Below are positions 1 to 8,506 of a stretch of 64,000 bases of DNA, piece by piece (position 1 is the first letter of the stretch; each line of letters begins with the position of its first letter). The notes below the pieces were generated by a model. That model had not been told where the DNA came from. It saw only the letters and a list, made by a program, of their open reading frames with translations, and did no database searches. Source of the stretch: Planctomycetota bacterium (GTDB lineage: Bacteria; Planctomycetota; Phycisphaerae; UBA1845; PWPN01); assembly GCA_029550525.1 (NCBI GenBank), contig JAKPHF010000062.1:62001-126000 (forward strand), read 5' to 3'. The position numbers were made by a program, and so were the translations under genes.

Positions 1-1
1 G

Positions 2-619
2 CATCGCGAAGCCATGCAGCGAAGCACGCACGGCGAACACCGGCTGCACTCGGCACGAGTGGTCGGGACAATGGCCGAAGCGCTGGAGGGCACGGTCTAC
101 GCGATCGCGGCCAGTCGCCGCCCCGGCCCCGTGCACCAGGCCGATGATCTGAGTCCGCGTGAGATGGGCCAGGTGCTCGCCCGGCACATCGTCTCCGGTG
201 AAGTCGCCCTGCTGTTCGGCAGTGAAGACAACGGGCTCTCGCGTGAGGACCTGCTGGCGTGTGATGCCGTGGTGGTCATTCCCGCTCACCCGGCCTATCC
301 GACGCTGAACCTGTCGCATGCGGTGGCAATCTGCCTGTATGAAGCCTTCCTGGCCGTGGCGACCGAAAAGCACACGGACGCCACCGTCCGCAAGCGCAGC
401 GAGCCGGCCGACCTGTCCATGATGCACCGGCTCATGGACAAGTTGCAACATGCGCTGCTCACCATCGGCTACCTGCGTCCCGAAAAGCCCGATCATCTCA
501 TGTTTCCCATCCGGGCGGTCCTGTCGCGTGCGGAACTGACCCGAGCCGAGGCACAGATTCTCATGGGACTGGCGCAGCAGATTGATGAGTTCGCGCGGTA
601 CGGAGGCGGGAAAAGATGA
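2..619 (+). CDS. SpoU/TrmH-family RNA 2'-O-methyltransferase (TrmJ-like), 5' end outside window
   Basis: This is the C-terminal part of a SAM-dependent tRNA/rRNA ribose methyltransferase of the SPOUT class. The frame is open from base 2, before the first ATG at 14, and already reads like the family (REAM...ARVVGTMAEAL), so the gene starts upstream of the window. SPOUT motif 2 is seen as LLFGSEDNGLSREDL and motif 3 as PTLNLSHAVAICLYEAF; these form the trefoil-knot cofactor site. A C-terminal helical tail of about 80 residues (MMHRLMDKLQHALLTIGYL) resembles the TrmJ extension. TrmJ acts on position 32 of tRNA in Enterobacteria, but the substrate here cannot be told from sequence. It ends about 120 bases before the convergent ceramidase-like gene. 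Confidence 0.88.
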   Translation, partial: HREAMQRSTHGEHRLHSARVVGTMAEALEGTVYAIAASRRPGPVHQADDLSPREMGQVLARHIVSGEVALLFGSEDNGLSREDLLACDAVVVIPAHPAYPTLNLSHAVAICLYEAFLAVATEKHTDATVRKRSEPADLSMMHRLMDKLQHALLTIGYLRPEKPDHLMFPIRAVLSRAELTRAEAQILMGLAQQIDEFARYGGGKR

Positions 620-643
620 CATGGGGACGCGGCGAACAAGGGG

Positions 644-662
644 GGCGGGCATCTTGACCGCC
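644..662 (+). repeat. REP-like palindrome, copy 1
   Basis: One copy of the dispersed element GGCGGGCATCTTGCCCGCC, here with one arm mismatch (GACCGCC). It has the usual G-run on its left and TCGAA on its right. It lies just after the stop of the SpoU gene, between two convergent genes. Confidence 0.7.
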
Positions 663-739
663 TCGAACGGTTGTGCCTGATTCAATGCACGCAATCCCGC
701 GTTGTCCGGCCCGCATCGGCCCATCCGGACCAAGCACGC

Positions 740-2002
740 TCACCCCACGAGGTCGCGGATGAACTGCTCGGCCATGTCGGCGAGGTGTTCGAGGTTGCCT
801 CGCTGCATGCGGAAACTGTCGTAGAACAGGTGTGCCATCTCCAGCTCGTAGCCGCCTTCATCGTAAGCGGCGGCAGTCGGCAGATATCCGACCAGCCCGT
901 TGGTGTAGCCGATCGTATATACCGGCAGGTCGAACCTCGCCCGCAGTTCGTCGGCGAAAGCCGAGAACACCTCCGCATTGATGCCCAGAAGCACGCGGTC
1001 CCCCAATCGAACGGCAGCCAGTTCGATGTCCGCCGAGACTTCGGCGGTCCCCGCCTGCATCGCGTCGGTTTGGTGCTGCCGCCACGTCACGACGGCCCGA
1101 CGGAACTTGTCGCCCCACTCGCGGATCCCGGCCGCGTTACGCAGCGCTTGCTCGGCGTAGACGGCGATCTGCTCGACGGATAGCACTTCGAGCGGCACGG
1201 TCACCACGTGCGAAGACACGATCAGACCTGCCCGCCGATCGCCCGGCGCCTCGAGCAGCAGGTCACGCACGGCAGCGGCCACCTGACCGCCCCACTCGTT
1301 CAACTGCTCGATGGTGACGTTCTCGAACGGTGGATTGAGATTGCCGCACGCCCCGTTGGTCACCAACACGATGGGGCTGCCGGTTAGGCTGTCCGACAGC
1401 GCTGCAGCGCAGCGACCGGGCCAATCGGCGCTGATCCGGCGGTTCTCCGGTCCCAGCGCGACAGCGTGCATGGCATAGTTGACCAGCACGGCCGCGAACG
1501 AGCCATCCTCGCGCCGCCATCCGAACGCCGCTACCCGCGGGTCCGTATGCGCGGAGGACTGGCCCCGCCGATCGACGGCCAGATCGCATCGGCCTTCGAC
1601 GGCCACCAGTTCGCACCACTCGGTTTCTTCCATCGTCGCGGTCGCCAGTTCGATCAACTGCTCGCGCAACTGTTCGAGGTAAATCGGGTCATATCGCCCC
1701 GCCTCGTGCAACACAATCGTCGCCGGTCCGGAGTGCGTGTGCGTGGTGGAGATCACGACTTGCCGCGGCTCGAGGTCCAGCTCCTCCAGAGCCCAGCGGC
1801 GAAACCCCTCGACGAACTCCCGCGGCAGGCCGATCAGGTCACAGACGATCCACAAGAGCCGCTCGTGCCCGTCGGTCACGTAGAGAGCCTTGGCGTAGAG
1901 CGGATCCAACAAACCGGTGGAAGGCTGCACACGGGCGGCAAAGCCCGAAAGCTCGGCCCCAACCTCCGGCGTGATCTCAATCTGGGCGTATCCGATCTCC
2001 AT
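740..2002 (-). CDS. neutral/alkaline ceramidase-like hydrolase
   Basis: A 420-residue protein with the layout of the neutral/alkaline non-lysosomal ceramidase N-terminal domain. The N-terminus (GYAQIEITPEVGAELSGFA) matches the family opening. The zinc-site segment TTHTHSGPATI lies near residues 86-96, and a second conserved block MHAVALGPENRRISADWPG near 178-196, followed by TNGACGNLNPP. The family cleaves the amide bond of ceramides, but many planctomycete members of this length are uncharacterised and may act on other amides or esters. No clear signal peptide is seen at the chosen ATG, which is preceded by a GGAGG about 13 bases away, rather far. It is downstream of the GH78 gene on the same strand with a gap of about 135 bases. 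Confidence 0.8.
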   Translation of the reverse strand: MEIGYAQIEITPEVGAELSGFAARVQPSTGLLDPLYAKALYVTDGHERLLWIVCDLIGLPREFVEGFRRWALEELDLEPRQVVISTTHTHSGPATIVLHEAGRYDPIYLEQLREQLIELATATMEETEWCELVAVEGRCDLAVDRRGQSSAHTDPRVAAFGWRREDGSFAAVLVNYAMHAVALGPENRRISADWPGRCAAALSDSLTGSPIVLVTNGACGNLNPPFENVTIEQLNEWGGQVAAAVRDLLLEAPGDRRAGLIVSSHVVTVPLEVLSVEQIAVYAEQALRNAAGIREWGDKFRRAVVTWRQHQTDAMQAGTAEVSADIELAAVRLGDRVLLGINAEVFSAFADELRARFDLPVYTIGYTNGLVGYLPTAAAYDEGGYELEMAHLFYDSFRMQRGNLEHLADMAEQFIRDLVG

Positions 2003-2138
2003 GATGTGCCCATAGCCTCCGGAACGAGGACGTCGGGATAGAACTCCAAGGTGCGAATCATACTCCGAAAGCCGACGGTCGTGCTAACCGCGCTCTCAAC
2101 CGATGATCCTCCGGCGCGAGGGGCGACCACGCGCCCTG

Positions 2139-4826
2139 TCACGCCGGCAGCACAACTGTCGCAGTCTGGCCGGGCATTAGCAGGTAACGGGCGTGGCCCT
2201 CGGGCGTGAAGCCGGCGGCCCGGTCGACGGTCACGGCCGTTCGCTCCACCTTGGGCAGCGAGACGGATGCGCTGCGGGGCAGGACCAGTTCACCCGTGCA
2301 GCCCGGCGGCACGCTGAGCGTCAATTCGCGACCACCGGCGGTGTTTTTCGAGGTCAGTCGAATGGGGCCGCGCACAGTCCGAGCGGTGAGATCCAGGTCG
2401 CCCAGATCGGCCAACTGCGGGCGAATCTCGCATCGCGTGAATCCGGGTTCGAGGGGACGAATGCCGGCCACGCTCATGTACAAGACGTACACGGGCGCCA
2501 CCGGACAGTGACTCCACTGCGAGCCCGAATCGGGCCGACATTCCCAGTCTTCGGCCAGTGTATTGTTGAGCCGCACGGACGGCATGGTCGCCCACCGCTC
2601 GCGCAGTTCGCGAATCACGACGTCGCCGCGTCCCGCCTTGGCCAGCGCCCAGAGCCGCCAGCCCGCGTTGGCCGGATAGCTGAAACCCATCTCGCCCGGG
2701 CAATCGGCCAGCGACTTCACCGAGGCGACCACGTCACCGCCGGGACATTGCCCGAAAAGTACAGCCGTCGCCAGTGTGCGGTCGTGCGTGCGAACGCCCT
2801 TCTCCGTTGCGAGCCAGGGCAAGTTGTCCACGAACAGCCGGCGGTCTTCATGCCAGAATTGCTTCACGCAGGCCTGGCGCAGCTCCCGGCCGAACGCCTC
2901 GGCCCAAGCGGCGGTCGCGCCGTCGTCAAATAATCGACACAGTGTCGGCAAGGCGTATTCGAGCATGGCCGCGGCATACAGATTGAAACTACATTGCTTG
3001 TGGGCCTGGCGAGCAAAGCCGATGTGATCCATCCACACACACGGCACGCCGAGGTTTTCCACCGGCAACAGGCCGTCGCGGCCGCGAATACTCTCGAGGT
3101 ACTTCGCGAAGCGCACGAGCCGCGGAAACGGTTCGGCTAGCGCGGTGGTGTCGCCCGTGTAGAGATAGTGGTACAAACAGTCGAAATTGAACCCGACTCC
3201 GTGATCGAGGATGGGACCCCAGCCGGCCAGGTCGATCTCGCGGCACATGACGCGGCACAGCCGGTCGTAGGCGGGCCAGCAGTCAAGGAAGAAGCCATCG
3301 CGGGTCATGCCCTGGCTGTACGTGCGCAGGTAGCGGGCGGGCAGTCGAGTCTCGCCGAACGCCATCCAGATGGCGTGCAATTGGTGGCCGCAATCGCCGC
3401 TGTACTGTTGCCGTTCGCGGCCCATACCGTCCACGCAGTTCTCTTGAGCACAGTTGTGCAGCGTGTTGATGGTCGCGTCCATGAGCCGCTGGAGCGCGGG
3501 CTCGGCGATCCGGATGTTCGGCTCGTGAGGCCAGGGGAACACGCGCCGGCGCATGCCGACGTCGCGAATCCGCACCTTGCCGTTCACCGCGGCGCGGATG
3601 TGCAATTGCATCCAGCGACAGCTCTCGAAGTCGAACGTCTCGAAAACGTTGGTCCCCTCGCGGCAGGTGAAGCGCGACCAGGAATGAAAATGCGTGTTGA
3701 GCAGCGGCGGCCCGCCGACCTCGTGTGCCTCCTGGACCATGAGCTCCACGATGGTGCCCGCCGGCGCATCGATGGTGAATCGCGGCCAGCCGACCATCTG
3801 ATCGGTGAACTCGAACGTGAGAGCGGCGGCACGGTTTGCACCGGCCGCGGCGAAGTCGATTGTCCATTCGGACGCGTCGGCGCCGACGGCCGTGCACGGC
3901 GTGCGGTCCACATCGAACGAATCCGGCGGCGTGCACTCGAAGTACTCTTCGGGCGAGCAACGCCAGTCGATCCACATCGATTCGGCCAGCCGGGCAACAG
4001 GGACGATCGACTCGCGCATCATGGGCACTTGTCGAGGGATGACGTAACCGACATTGCCGTCGACGCCGATCTCGAAGTGATAATCGGGATAGCTCGAGCA
4101 GACGGCGGGCTTGTCGGGCGGGCAATTCAGCGGCATGGCCGGCCGCCAGCTGGCGTCGGGCTTGAACGCGGCGGTAGCCCAACCGTGCGGGAAGAGACGG
4201 GCGTCGAAGTCTTCTTGAAGCGCCCGGAGATACCATCGCTTGTACTGACCGGGCCGCCACGCCCGTGCGTAGTGGGCCTGCCAGGAGGCGTCGCTGACGA
4301 TCTTTTCCGTGCGACCATCGGCGTGCTCGATCTCGAGCCGGAACAGGAATCCCGGCTTGCCGATGGGCCACGTGCCGTCGCCATGGCCGTAGTACAGCAC
4401 CTGGGCCCCGATCACGTTCTCGCCCGGTTGCAGGAGTGCGGTCAACTCGAGCGGGTCGGCCTCGATGTATCGCGGATCGCAGGGCGGCGGGCCGAACTGC
4501 ACGCGCTGGCCGTTGACGTACAGTGTGTATCGACTGTCGCCCACGATCCAACCGGTGGCTCGCTTGACCGGGGCGGCAAGATTCAACGCGCGGCGAAACA
4601 GAATGAACGTGTTCGGCAGGCATCGGCCTGACGGGTACCAAATCCAGCGAGCGGGTCGCAGGTCGGGCAGTCGCTGGAGCCCGTGCGTCGATTCGGTCTC
4701 TGGCATGTTGTCGTTTCTCTCGGCATCAGCGGCGCGAACGCCATGCCGGCCCATGAGCAGCCAGGCACCGCCCGCTACCGCGGAAGTCTGCAGTAAATCG
4801 CGTCGGCTAACAGAACGATCGGCCAT
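2139..4826 (-). CDS. Tat-exported GH78-like alpha-L-rhamnosidase
   Basis: Predicted exo-acting glycosidase removing terminal alpha-L-rhamnose. The start chosen is the ATG at 4826 (895 residues), three codons inside a possible GTG start, with GAGAAG upstream. The N-terminus carries a twin-arginine signal (SRRDLLQTSAVAGGAWLL). A lectin-like beta-sandwich follows (LYVNGQRVQFGPPPCDPRYIE), the usual N-terminal module of the family, then a second sandwich, the alpha/alpha-barrel from about residue 450, and a C-terminal beta domain. The acidic segment CVDGMGRERQQYSGDCG sits where GH78 enzymes carry the catalytic DGxxRER..GD motif. It precedes the ceramidase-like gene and follows GH43 on the same strand, separated from GH43 by a short-period repeat. 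Confidence 0.85.
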   Translation of the reverse strand: MADRSVSRRDLLQTSAVAGGAWLLMGRHGVRAADAERNDNMPETESTHGLQRLPDLRPARWIWYPSGRCLPNTFILFRRALNLAAPVKRATGWIVGDSRYTLYVNGQRVQFGPPPCDPRYIEADPLELTALLQPGENVIGAQVLYYGHGDGTWPIGKPGFLFRLEIEHADGRTEKIVSDASWQAHYARAWRPGQYKRWYLRALQEDFDARLFPHGWATAAFKPDASWRPAMPLNCPPDKPAVCSSYPDYHFEIGVDGNVGYVIPRQVPMMRESIVPVARLAESMWIDWRCSPEEYFECTPPDSFDVDRTPCTAVGADASEWTIDFAAAGANRAAALTFEFTDQMVGWPRFTIDAPAGTIVELMVQEAHEVGGPPLLNTHFHSWSRFTCREGTNVFETFDFESCRWMQLHIRAAVNGKVRIRDVGMRRRVFPWPHEPNIRIAEPALQRLMDATINTLHNCAQENCVDGMGRERQQYSGDCGHQLHAIWMAFGETRLPARYLRTYSQGMTRDGFFLDCWPAYDRLCRVMCREIDLAGWGPILDHGVGFNFDCLYHYLYTGDTTALAEPFPRLVRFAKYLESIRGRDGLLPVENLGVPCVWMDHIGFARQAHKQCSFNLYAAAMLEYALPTLCRLFDDGATAAWAEAFGRELRQACVKQFWHEDRRLFVDNLPWLATEKGVRTHDRTLATAVLFGQCPGGDVVASVKSLADCPGEMGFSYPANAGWRLWALAKAGRGDVVIRELRERWATMPSVRLNNTLAEDWECRPDSGSQWSHCPVAPVYVLYMSVAGIRPLEPGFTRCEIRPQLADLGDLDLTARTVRGPIRLTSKNTAGGRELTLSVPPGCTGELVLPRSASVSLPKVERTAVTVDRAAGFTPEGHARYLLMPGQTATVVLPA

Positions 4827-4879
4827 GATGTTCACTTCTCAGGCAAAAAGAGAAGACACACGTTTATCACTCAACTGTC

Positions 4880-4935
4880 TTCCGTCTCCCGTCTCCTGCC
4901 TCCCGTCTCCTGCCTCCTGTCTCCTGTGTTCTGCT
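4880..4935. repeat. short-period CTCCTGYC repeat in GH78/GH43 gap
   Basis: The gap between the GH43 stop and the GH78 start is filled with imperfect 7-8 base units: CGTCTCC, CGTCTCCTGC, CTCCCGTCTCCTGC, CTCCTGTCTCCTG. On the minus (coding) strand it reads as repeated CAGGAGA/CGGGAGG, so it also looks like many Shine-Dalgarno-like stretches. It stops before the GH78 signal-peptide codons. Confidence 0.75.
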
Positions 4936-4938
4936 TTC

Positions 4939-6555
4939 CTATTCCCCCTCGATCTTCCGAACTCGGAAGTCATCGAACCGCGCGTGTGAATCTACCACGC
5001 GGACGCCGACCTGGCCTCGTTTGTAGTCGCCGTCTTCGGCGGTGATGACTTGCCGACCGTTCACGGCCACGATAATGCGATCGCCGCGAGCTTCGACGGC
5101 CAGGTCATTCCAGCCTTCGGCATCGAATGCATGCGGCACGAGAGCGAGTTCCTTCCAGTTCGCGCCGTCCGTCTTGCCGAGCACGACCTGTCGCGTCCGA
5201 GGGATCAGCCCGGCGAAGTAGCCCTTCTGGGCATCGTAACCGACGGCGGGATGTTGCACACGGAACAGGATGCCCGCGTCGCGTCCGCCGGACAGGACTC
5301 GCACGCGCACGCTGGCCTCGAAGTCTGCCCACTCGTAGCCGCGCACCAGCGCCTTTTCGCCCGAGCGATAATGGTTGGCGTTTCCCCACTTGGGGGTACC
5401 GCCCAAACTCAGCGCACCCACGTCCACCCAGATGTATCGGCCGTAGCCGTAGTAGCGCCAGTGATCCCAATTGCCGGCGTCGAAGTGGTCAATGAACTCG
5501 TCACCCGGTTCGGGTCCGGTCTCGCCCGAAGGCACGGGCAGCGGTTGTCCGGCGGCGACCGGCCTGCCGAAGTCGGGCAGTCCGTCGGGTCTCCAGGTGA
5601 ACGGCTGCATAAAGACCGCCCGCTCCCAACCGTGCTTCCGCGATCGCTTCGCGTGATAGACCAGCCAATCTTCCGTGCCGTCGGGCGACGTGACGAAGGA
5701 GCAGTGGCCCGTGCCGTAGGTCTCCTCGGTCGGCGCGAAGATCGGCCGGTCGAGCTTGCGCCAGTTGGCCGGTTCCAGAGGATCGTCGTCTTCGTTCAGC
5801 ATCAACAGCCCGAGCTTGTAGGACTCCTGCCATGAGCCGCTGCACGAATAGACCAAGAGCACGCGGCCGTCGCGTTTGAGCACCTGCGGCGCCTCGTGCA
5901 GACCCCGTTGACTCAGGCTTTCATCGACGCGCTCCCAGAGGTACGTGTCGTTCTCGCAAAGCTTCACGCGGTTGCTGGCGACGGTGTACGGCGTGCTCAT
6001 GCGGGCAATGTAGAGATATTGGATGTCGCGTTCGTCAGGCCATCCGGACCAGATCAGATAAAGCCGTCCGTTGATGGTCACGGGGGTGGCGTCGATGGCC
6101 CAGCGATTGTTGGTTTCGCCTTTCACGTCGTCGCCGGTGTAGAGCATGCCGCGGTCGACGTACTCGCCCTGCGGATCGTCGGTGACCGCTTCGAGCACGC
6201 CCGCTCGGTGATTCGCGTTGTGGCCGTCGCTGGCCGCATAGTAGATGTACCACTTGCCCTGCACGTAATGCAGTTCGGGCGCCCACAGTTGGGCACTGTT
6301 CCAGCCGCGATCCGGGCACGTCCAGACCACGCGTTTCACGCCGGGGTCGGTGAGATGAGGCGACTTCCAGACGGAAACGCCCTTGTCTCCCTCCGATCGG
6401 CAGTAGTAATACGAGTGGCCGTGCTTGACCACCCAGGGATCGGCGCCTTCGTAGACGGGGTTCACGAACGTTCGAACGACCGGTGCATCGGTCGCCTCGG
6501 CACTCAGCGGGAATGCGAGTAGTGCAGCCATGAATAAGCCTGTTGTTCTCCGCAT
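4939..6555 (-). CDS. GH43-family glycosidase with C-terminal LamG/DUF1080-like domain
   Basis: Predicted secreted arabinan- or xylan-type exo/endo-glycosidase with a five-bladed propeller. The ATG at 6555 is preferred over an upstream one because GGAGGG lies 7 bases before it and a signal peptide follows directly (MRRTTGLFMAALLAFPLSAEA). The three GH43 acids are in recognisable contexts: base Asp in GADPWVVKHGHSYYY, modulating Asp in WAIDATPVTINGRLYLIWSGW, acid Glu in HEAPQVLKRDGRVLLVYS. From about residue 360 a beta-sandwich follows (GDEFIDHFDAGNWDHWRYYGYGRY onward), similar to DUF1080/LamG-type domains. Substrate cannot be fixed; the neighbours favour arabinan. Confidence 0.88.
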   Translation of the reverse strand: MRRTTGLFMAALLAFPLSAEATDAPVVRTFVNPVYEGADPWVVKHGHSYYYCRSEGDKGVSVWKSPHLTDPGVKRVVWTCPDRGWNSAQLWAPELHYVQGKWYIYYAASDGHNANHRAGVLEAVTDDPQGEYVDRGMLYTGDDVKGETNNRWAIDATPVTINGRLYLIWSGWPDERDIQYLYIARMSTPYTVASNRVKLCENDTYLWERVDESLSQRGLHEAPQVLKRDGRVLLVYSCSGSWQESYKLGLLMLNEDDDPLEPANWRKLDRPIFAPTEETYGTGHCSFVTSPDGTEDWLVYHAKRSRKHGWERAVFMQPFTWRPDGLPDFGRPVAAGQPLPVPSGETGPEPGDEFIDHFDAGNWDHWRYYGYGRYIWVDVGALSLGGTPKWGNANHYRSGEKALVRGYEWADFEASVRVRVLSGGRDAGILFRVQHPAVGYDAQKGYFAGLIPRTRQVVLGKTDGANWKELALVPHAFDAEGWNDLAVEARGDRIIVAVNGRQVITAEDGDYKRGQVGVRVVDSHARFDDFRVRKIEGE

Positions 6556-6651
6556 AGTGCGTCCCTCCAACGTCTGCCGTGCCATCCCGTCTCGATGTGC
6601 ACGCTGGAAGTGTGCACCACCAGAAGAGCCCGTTGGCCGGATGCCAGTGCT

Positions 6652-8436
6652 TTATTGCGAGTTCCTGCGGGAAGTAACAAAGACCACGATAGCGGCGGCC
6701 AACACAACCGCACCCGCGATCATCAACGCGATCAGCACGTACTTGATAAACACCGGTCTTTCCGCGGTAACGACGGTCTCGACCCTGCGTGCGGTCACCC
6801 GGCCGGAGCCGTCGTAGGCCTCGGCCGCATCGGCGCCGAGCGGTTCTTCATCCGGAGCAGTGGCTTCAGCCTCGTCCGCATCGGTCTCGGTCGCATCGGT
6901 ATCAGTCGATTTCGCGGACGGCTCCTCAACCACCGGCGCTCGCGTGGATTCTCTCGGCTCAGCCACCGCCACCGTCAACGGCTCGCCGCCCAGGGCCACC
7001 TCCACCCGGACCACCTGCCCGGCGGTCACGACGATGTTGTCGATGGTTTGCGCGGGATAGTCGGCCTTGGTGACCGTCAGTGTGTAACGGCCCGGCGGCA
7101 CCTTGAGGAACGAGTAGAGGCCGTCGGCCGAAGACAGCGCCACATGATCGCTGCCCGCGCGACGGATCTGAGCATCGACCAGCGGCTCGCCCGTGTGCGC
7201 GTCGGTCACGCGGCCGATGATGATGCCGTCGCTGGGTGCGTCCTTCCATGGCATGGCCGGTGTGGCCACGGGCTCGGCGTACAAACCGGCTTTGGTATAC
7301 TGGGCGAACCCCTTTTTCTCCTTGAAACTGCCGTAACTGAAAACGATGTTGCCCGCCCCGCCGCTTTGACGCGTGACCCTCACCTGCGAGATCAGCTCGG
7401 CGATGCCCACGCCCGTGCTTTGGCCGGGGCAGATGTGTCGGCCCGCCGCGTGGGCCAGCCAGTCGGGCAGAACGTGGCTGAAATCCGGGCGTTTGTTGTC
7501 GCTGTCGGACCAGTAGATCTGCGGAGCGATGAAATCCATGGCCCCGGCGGCCAGCCAGGCCTGGGCATCCTGGTTGCACTTGGTAACGGCGTACTGGAAA
7601 CCCGCCGGATAATCCGGGTAGCGGTCGTGGCTGACCAGCCCCAGCGGAGCCGAACTCACGCGAATGTGCGGCTTGACCTCGTTGATCTGAGCGTACAAGT
7701 CGCAGAGAAAACGCGTGAACTGGTCGGCCGTCCAGGCGGCGAACTCCAGGCCCGCCGGGTTGCCCTCCGCGCCGGGCTGCATGCGGGCCACCGAGATCGG
7801 ATCGTACGACACGTCCGCCGTCGGCGTGCGGATGCGATCGAAGTGCACACCGTCCACGTCGTAGTTCTGCACCACGTACATGACCTGCCGCCGCGTATAA
7901 GCCTGGGCGGCAGGCACGCCGGGAGCGATCCACACGTAGCTGTCACCGCCCCACGTGGCCGGCTTGCCCTCTTTGTTGTGGATCACCCAGTCGCAGGCGT
8001 CAGGATCGGCGTCGTTGAAGTGCTTGAAGAAGATGTGGGACGCGACCTTCGGGACCTGCCTCTTGGATGCCTGCCAGGCCACGTGCGTATTGATGTAGGC
8101 GTGAAATTCCAGATTGTGGGCGTGAGCGGCTGCGATGGCGTAGGCCAACGGGTCCCAGCCCGGATCCTGGCCGTCAGGTGAAATCAACGGCGACCAGGGC
8201 TCCTCCGGCGAAGGGTAGAGCGTGTCGCACTGGCCACGAACCTGAAAGACGACTGCGTTGAAGCGGTGTTCGGCCAGCGTGCGCATGATCTCGTCGATCT
8301 TGGCCTGACACCGGGCCGGATCGCGATTTACCCACTCGAACCGGCTCACCCATATCCCCCGGAACTCGCCGGACTGTGCGAACAGAACGGAACTCAGCGA
8401 CAACAGGGCGAGGACGGATCGCGACAGCGCTCTCAC
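6652..8436 (-). CDS. GHL10 (YngK/UPF0748-type) glycosyl hydrolase-like protein with C-terminal membrane anchor
   Basis: A 594-residue exported TIM-barrel protein of the glycosyl hydrolase-like 10 family. The GTG at 8436 is preferred because GAAGGGAAAG lies 7-8 bases upstream and a signal peptide starts there (VRALSRSVLALLSLSSVLFA); a longer upstream in-frame start would precede this with a hydrophilic stretch. The barrel begins GEFRGIWVSRFEWVNRDP and includes FNAVVFQVRGQCDTLYPS and VDGVHFDRIRTP. A carboxypeptidase-regulatory-like beta domain (GIIIGRVTDAHTGEPLVDAQIRRAGS) follows at about residues 420-490, then an acidic Glu/Asp/Thr-rich linker and a final helix KYVLIALMIAGAVVLAAAIV with RRNSQ behind it. 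The enzyme is therefore probably tethered to the membrane. Substrate unknown. Confidence 0.85.
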   Translation of the reverse strand: MRALSRSVLALLSLSSVLFAQSGEFRGIWVSRFEWVNRDPARCQAKIDEIMRTLAEHRFNAVVFQVRGQCDTLYPSPEEPWSPLISPDGQDPGWDPLAYAIAAAHAHNLEFHAYINTHVAWQASKRQVPKVASHIFFKHFNDADPDACDWVIHNKEGKPATWGGDSYVWIAPGVPAAQAYTRRQVMYVVQNYDVDGVHFDRIRTPTADVSYDPISVARMQPGAEGNPAGLEFAAWTADQFTRFLCDLYAQINEVKPHIRVSSAPLGLVSHDRYPDYPAGFQYAVTKCNQDAQAWLAAGAMDFIAPQIYWSDSDNKRPDFSHVLPDWLAHAAGRHICPGQSTGVGIAELISQVRVTRQSGGAGNIVFSYGSFKEKKGFAQYTKAGLYAEPVATPAMPWKDAPSDGIIIGRVTDAHTGEPLVDAQIRRAGSDHVALSSADGLYSFLKVPPGRYTLTVTKADYPAQTIDNIVVTAGQVVRVEVALGGEPLTVAVAEPRESTRAPVVEEPSAKSTDTDATETDADEAEATAPDEEPLGADAAEAYDGSGRVTARRVETVVTAERPVFIKYVLIALMIAGAVVLAAAIVVFVTSRRNSQ

Positions 8437-8506
8437 GGACGTCTTTCCCTTCCACCGGCCCCCGGGCGGGTCCGCCCGAAGCGCGGGTGCTACACGGCCC
8501 ACCGGT

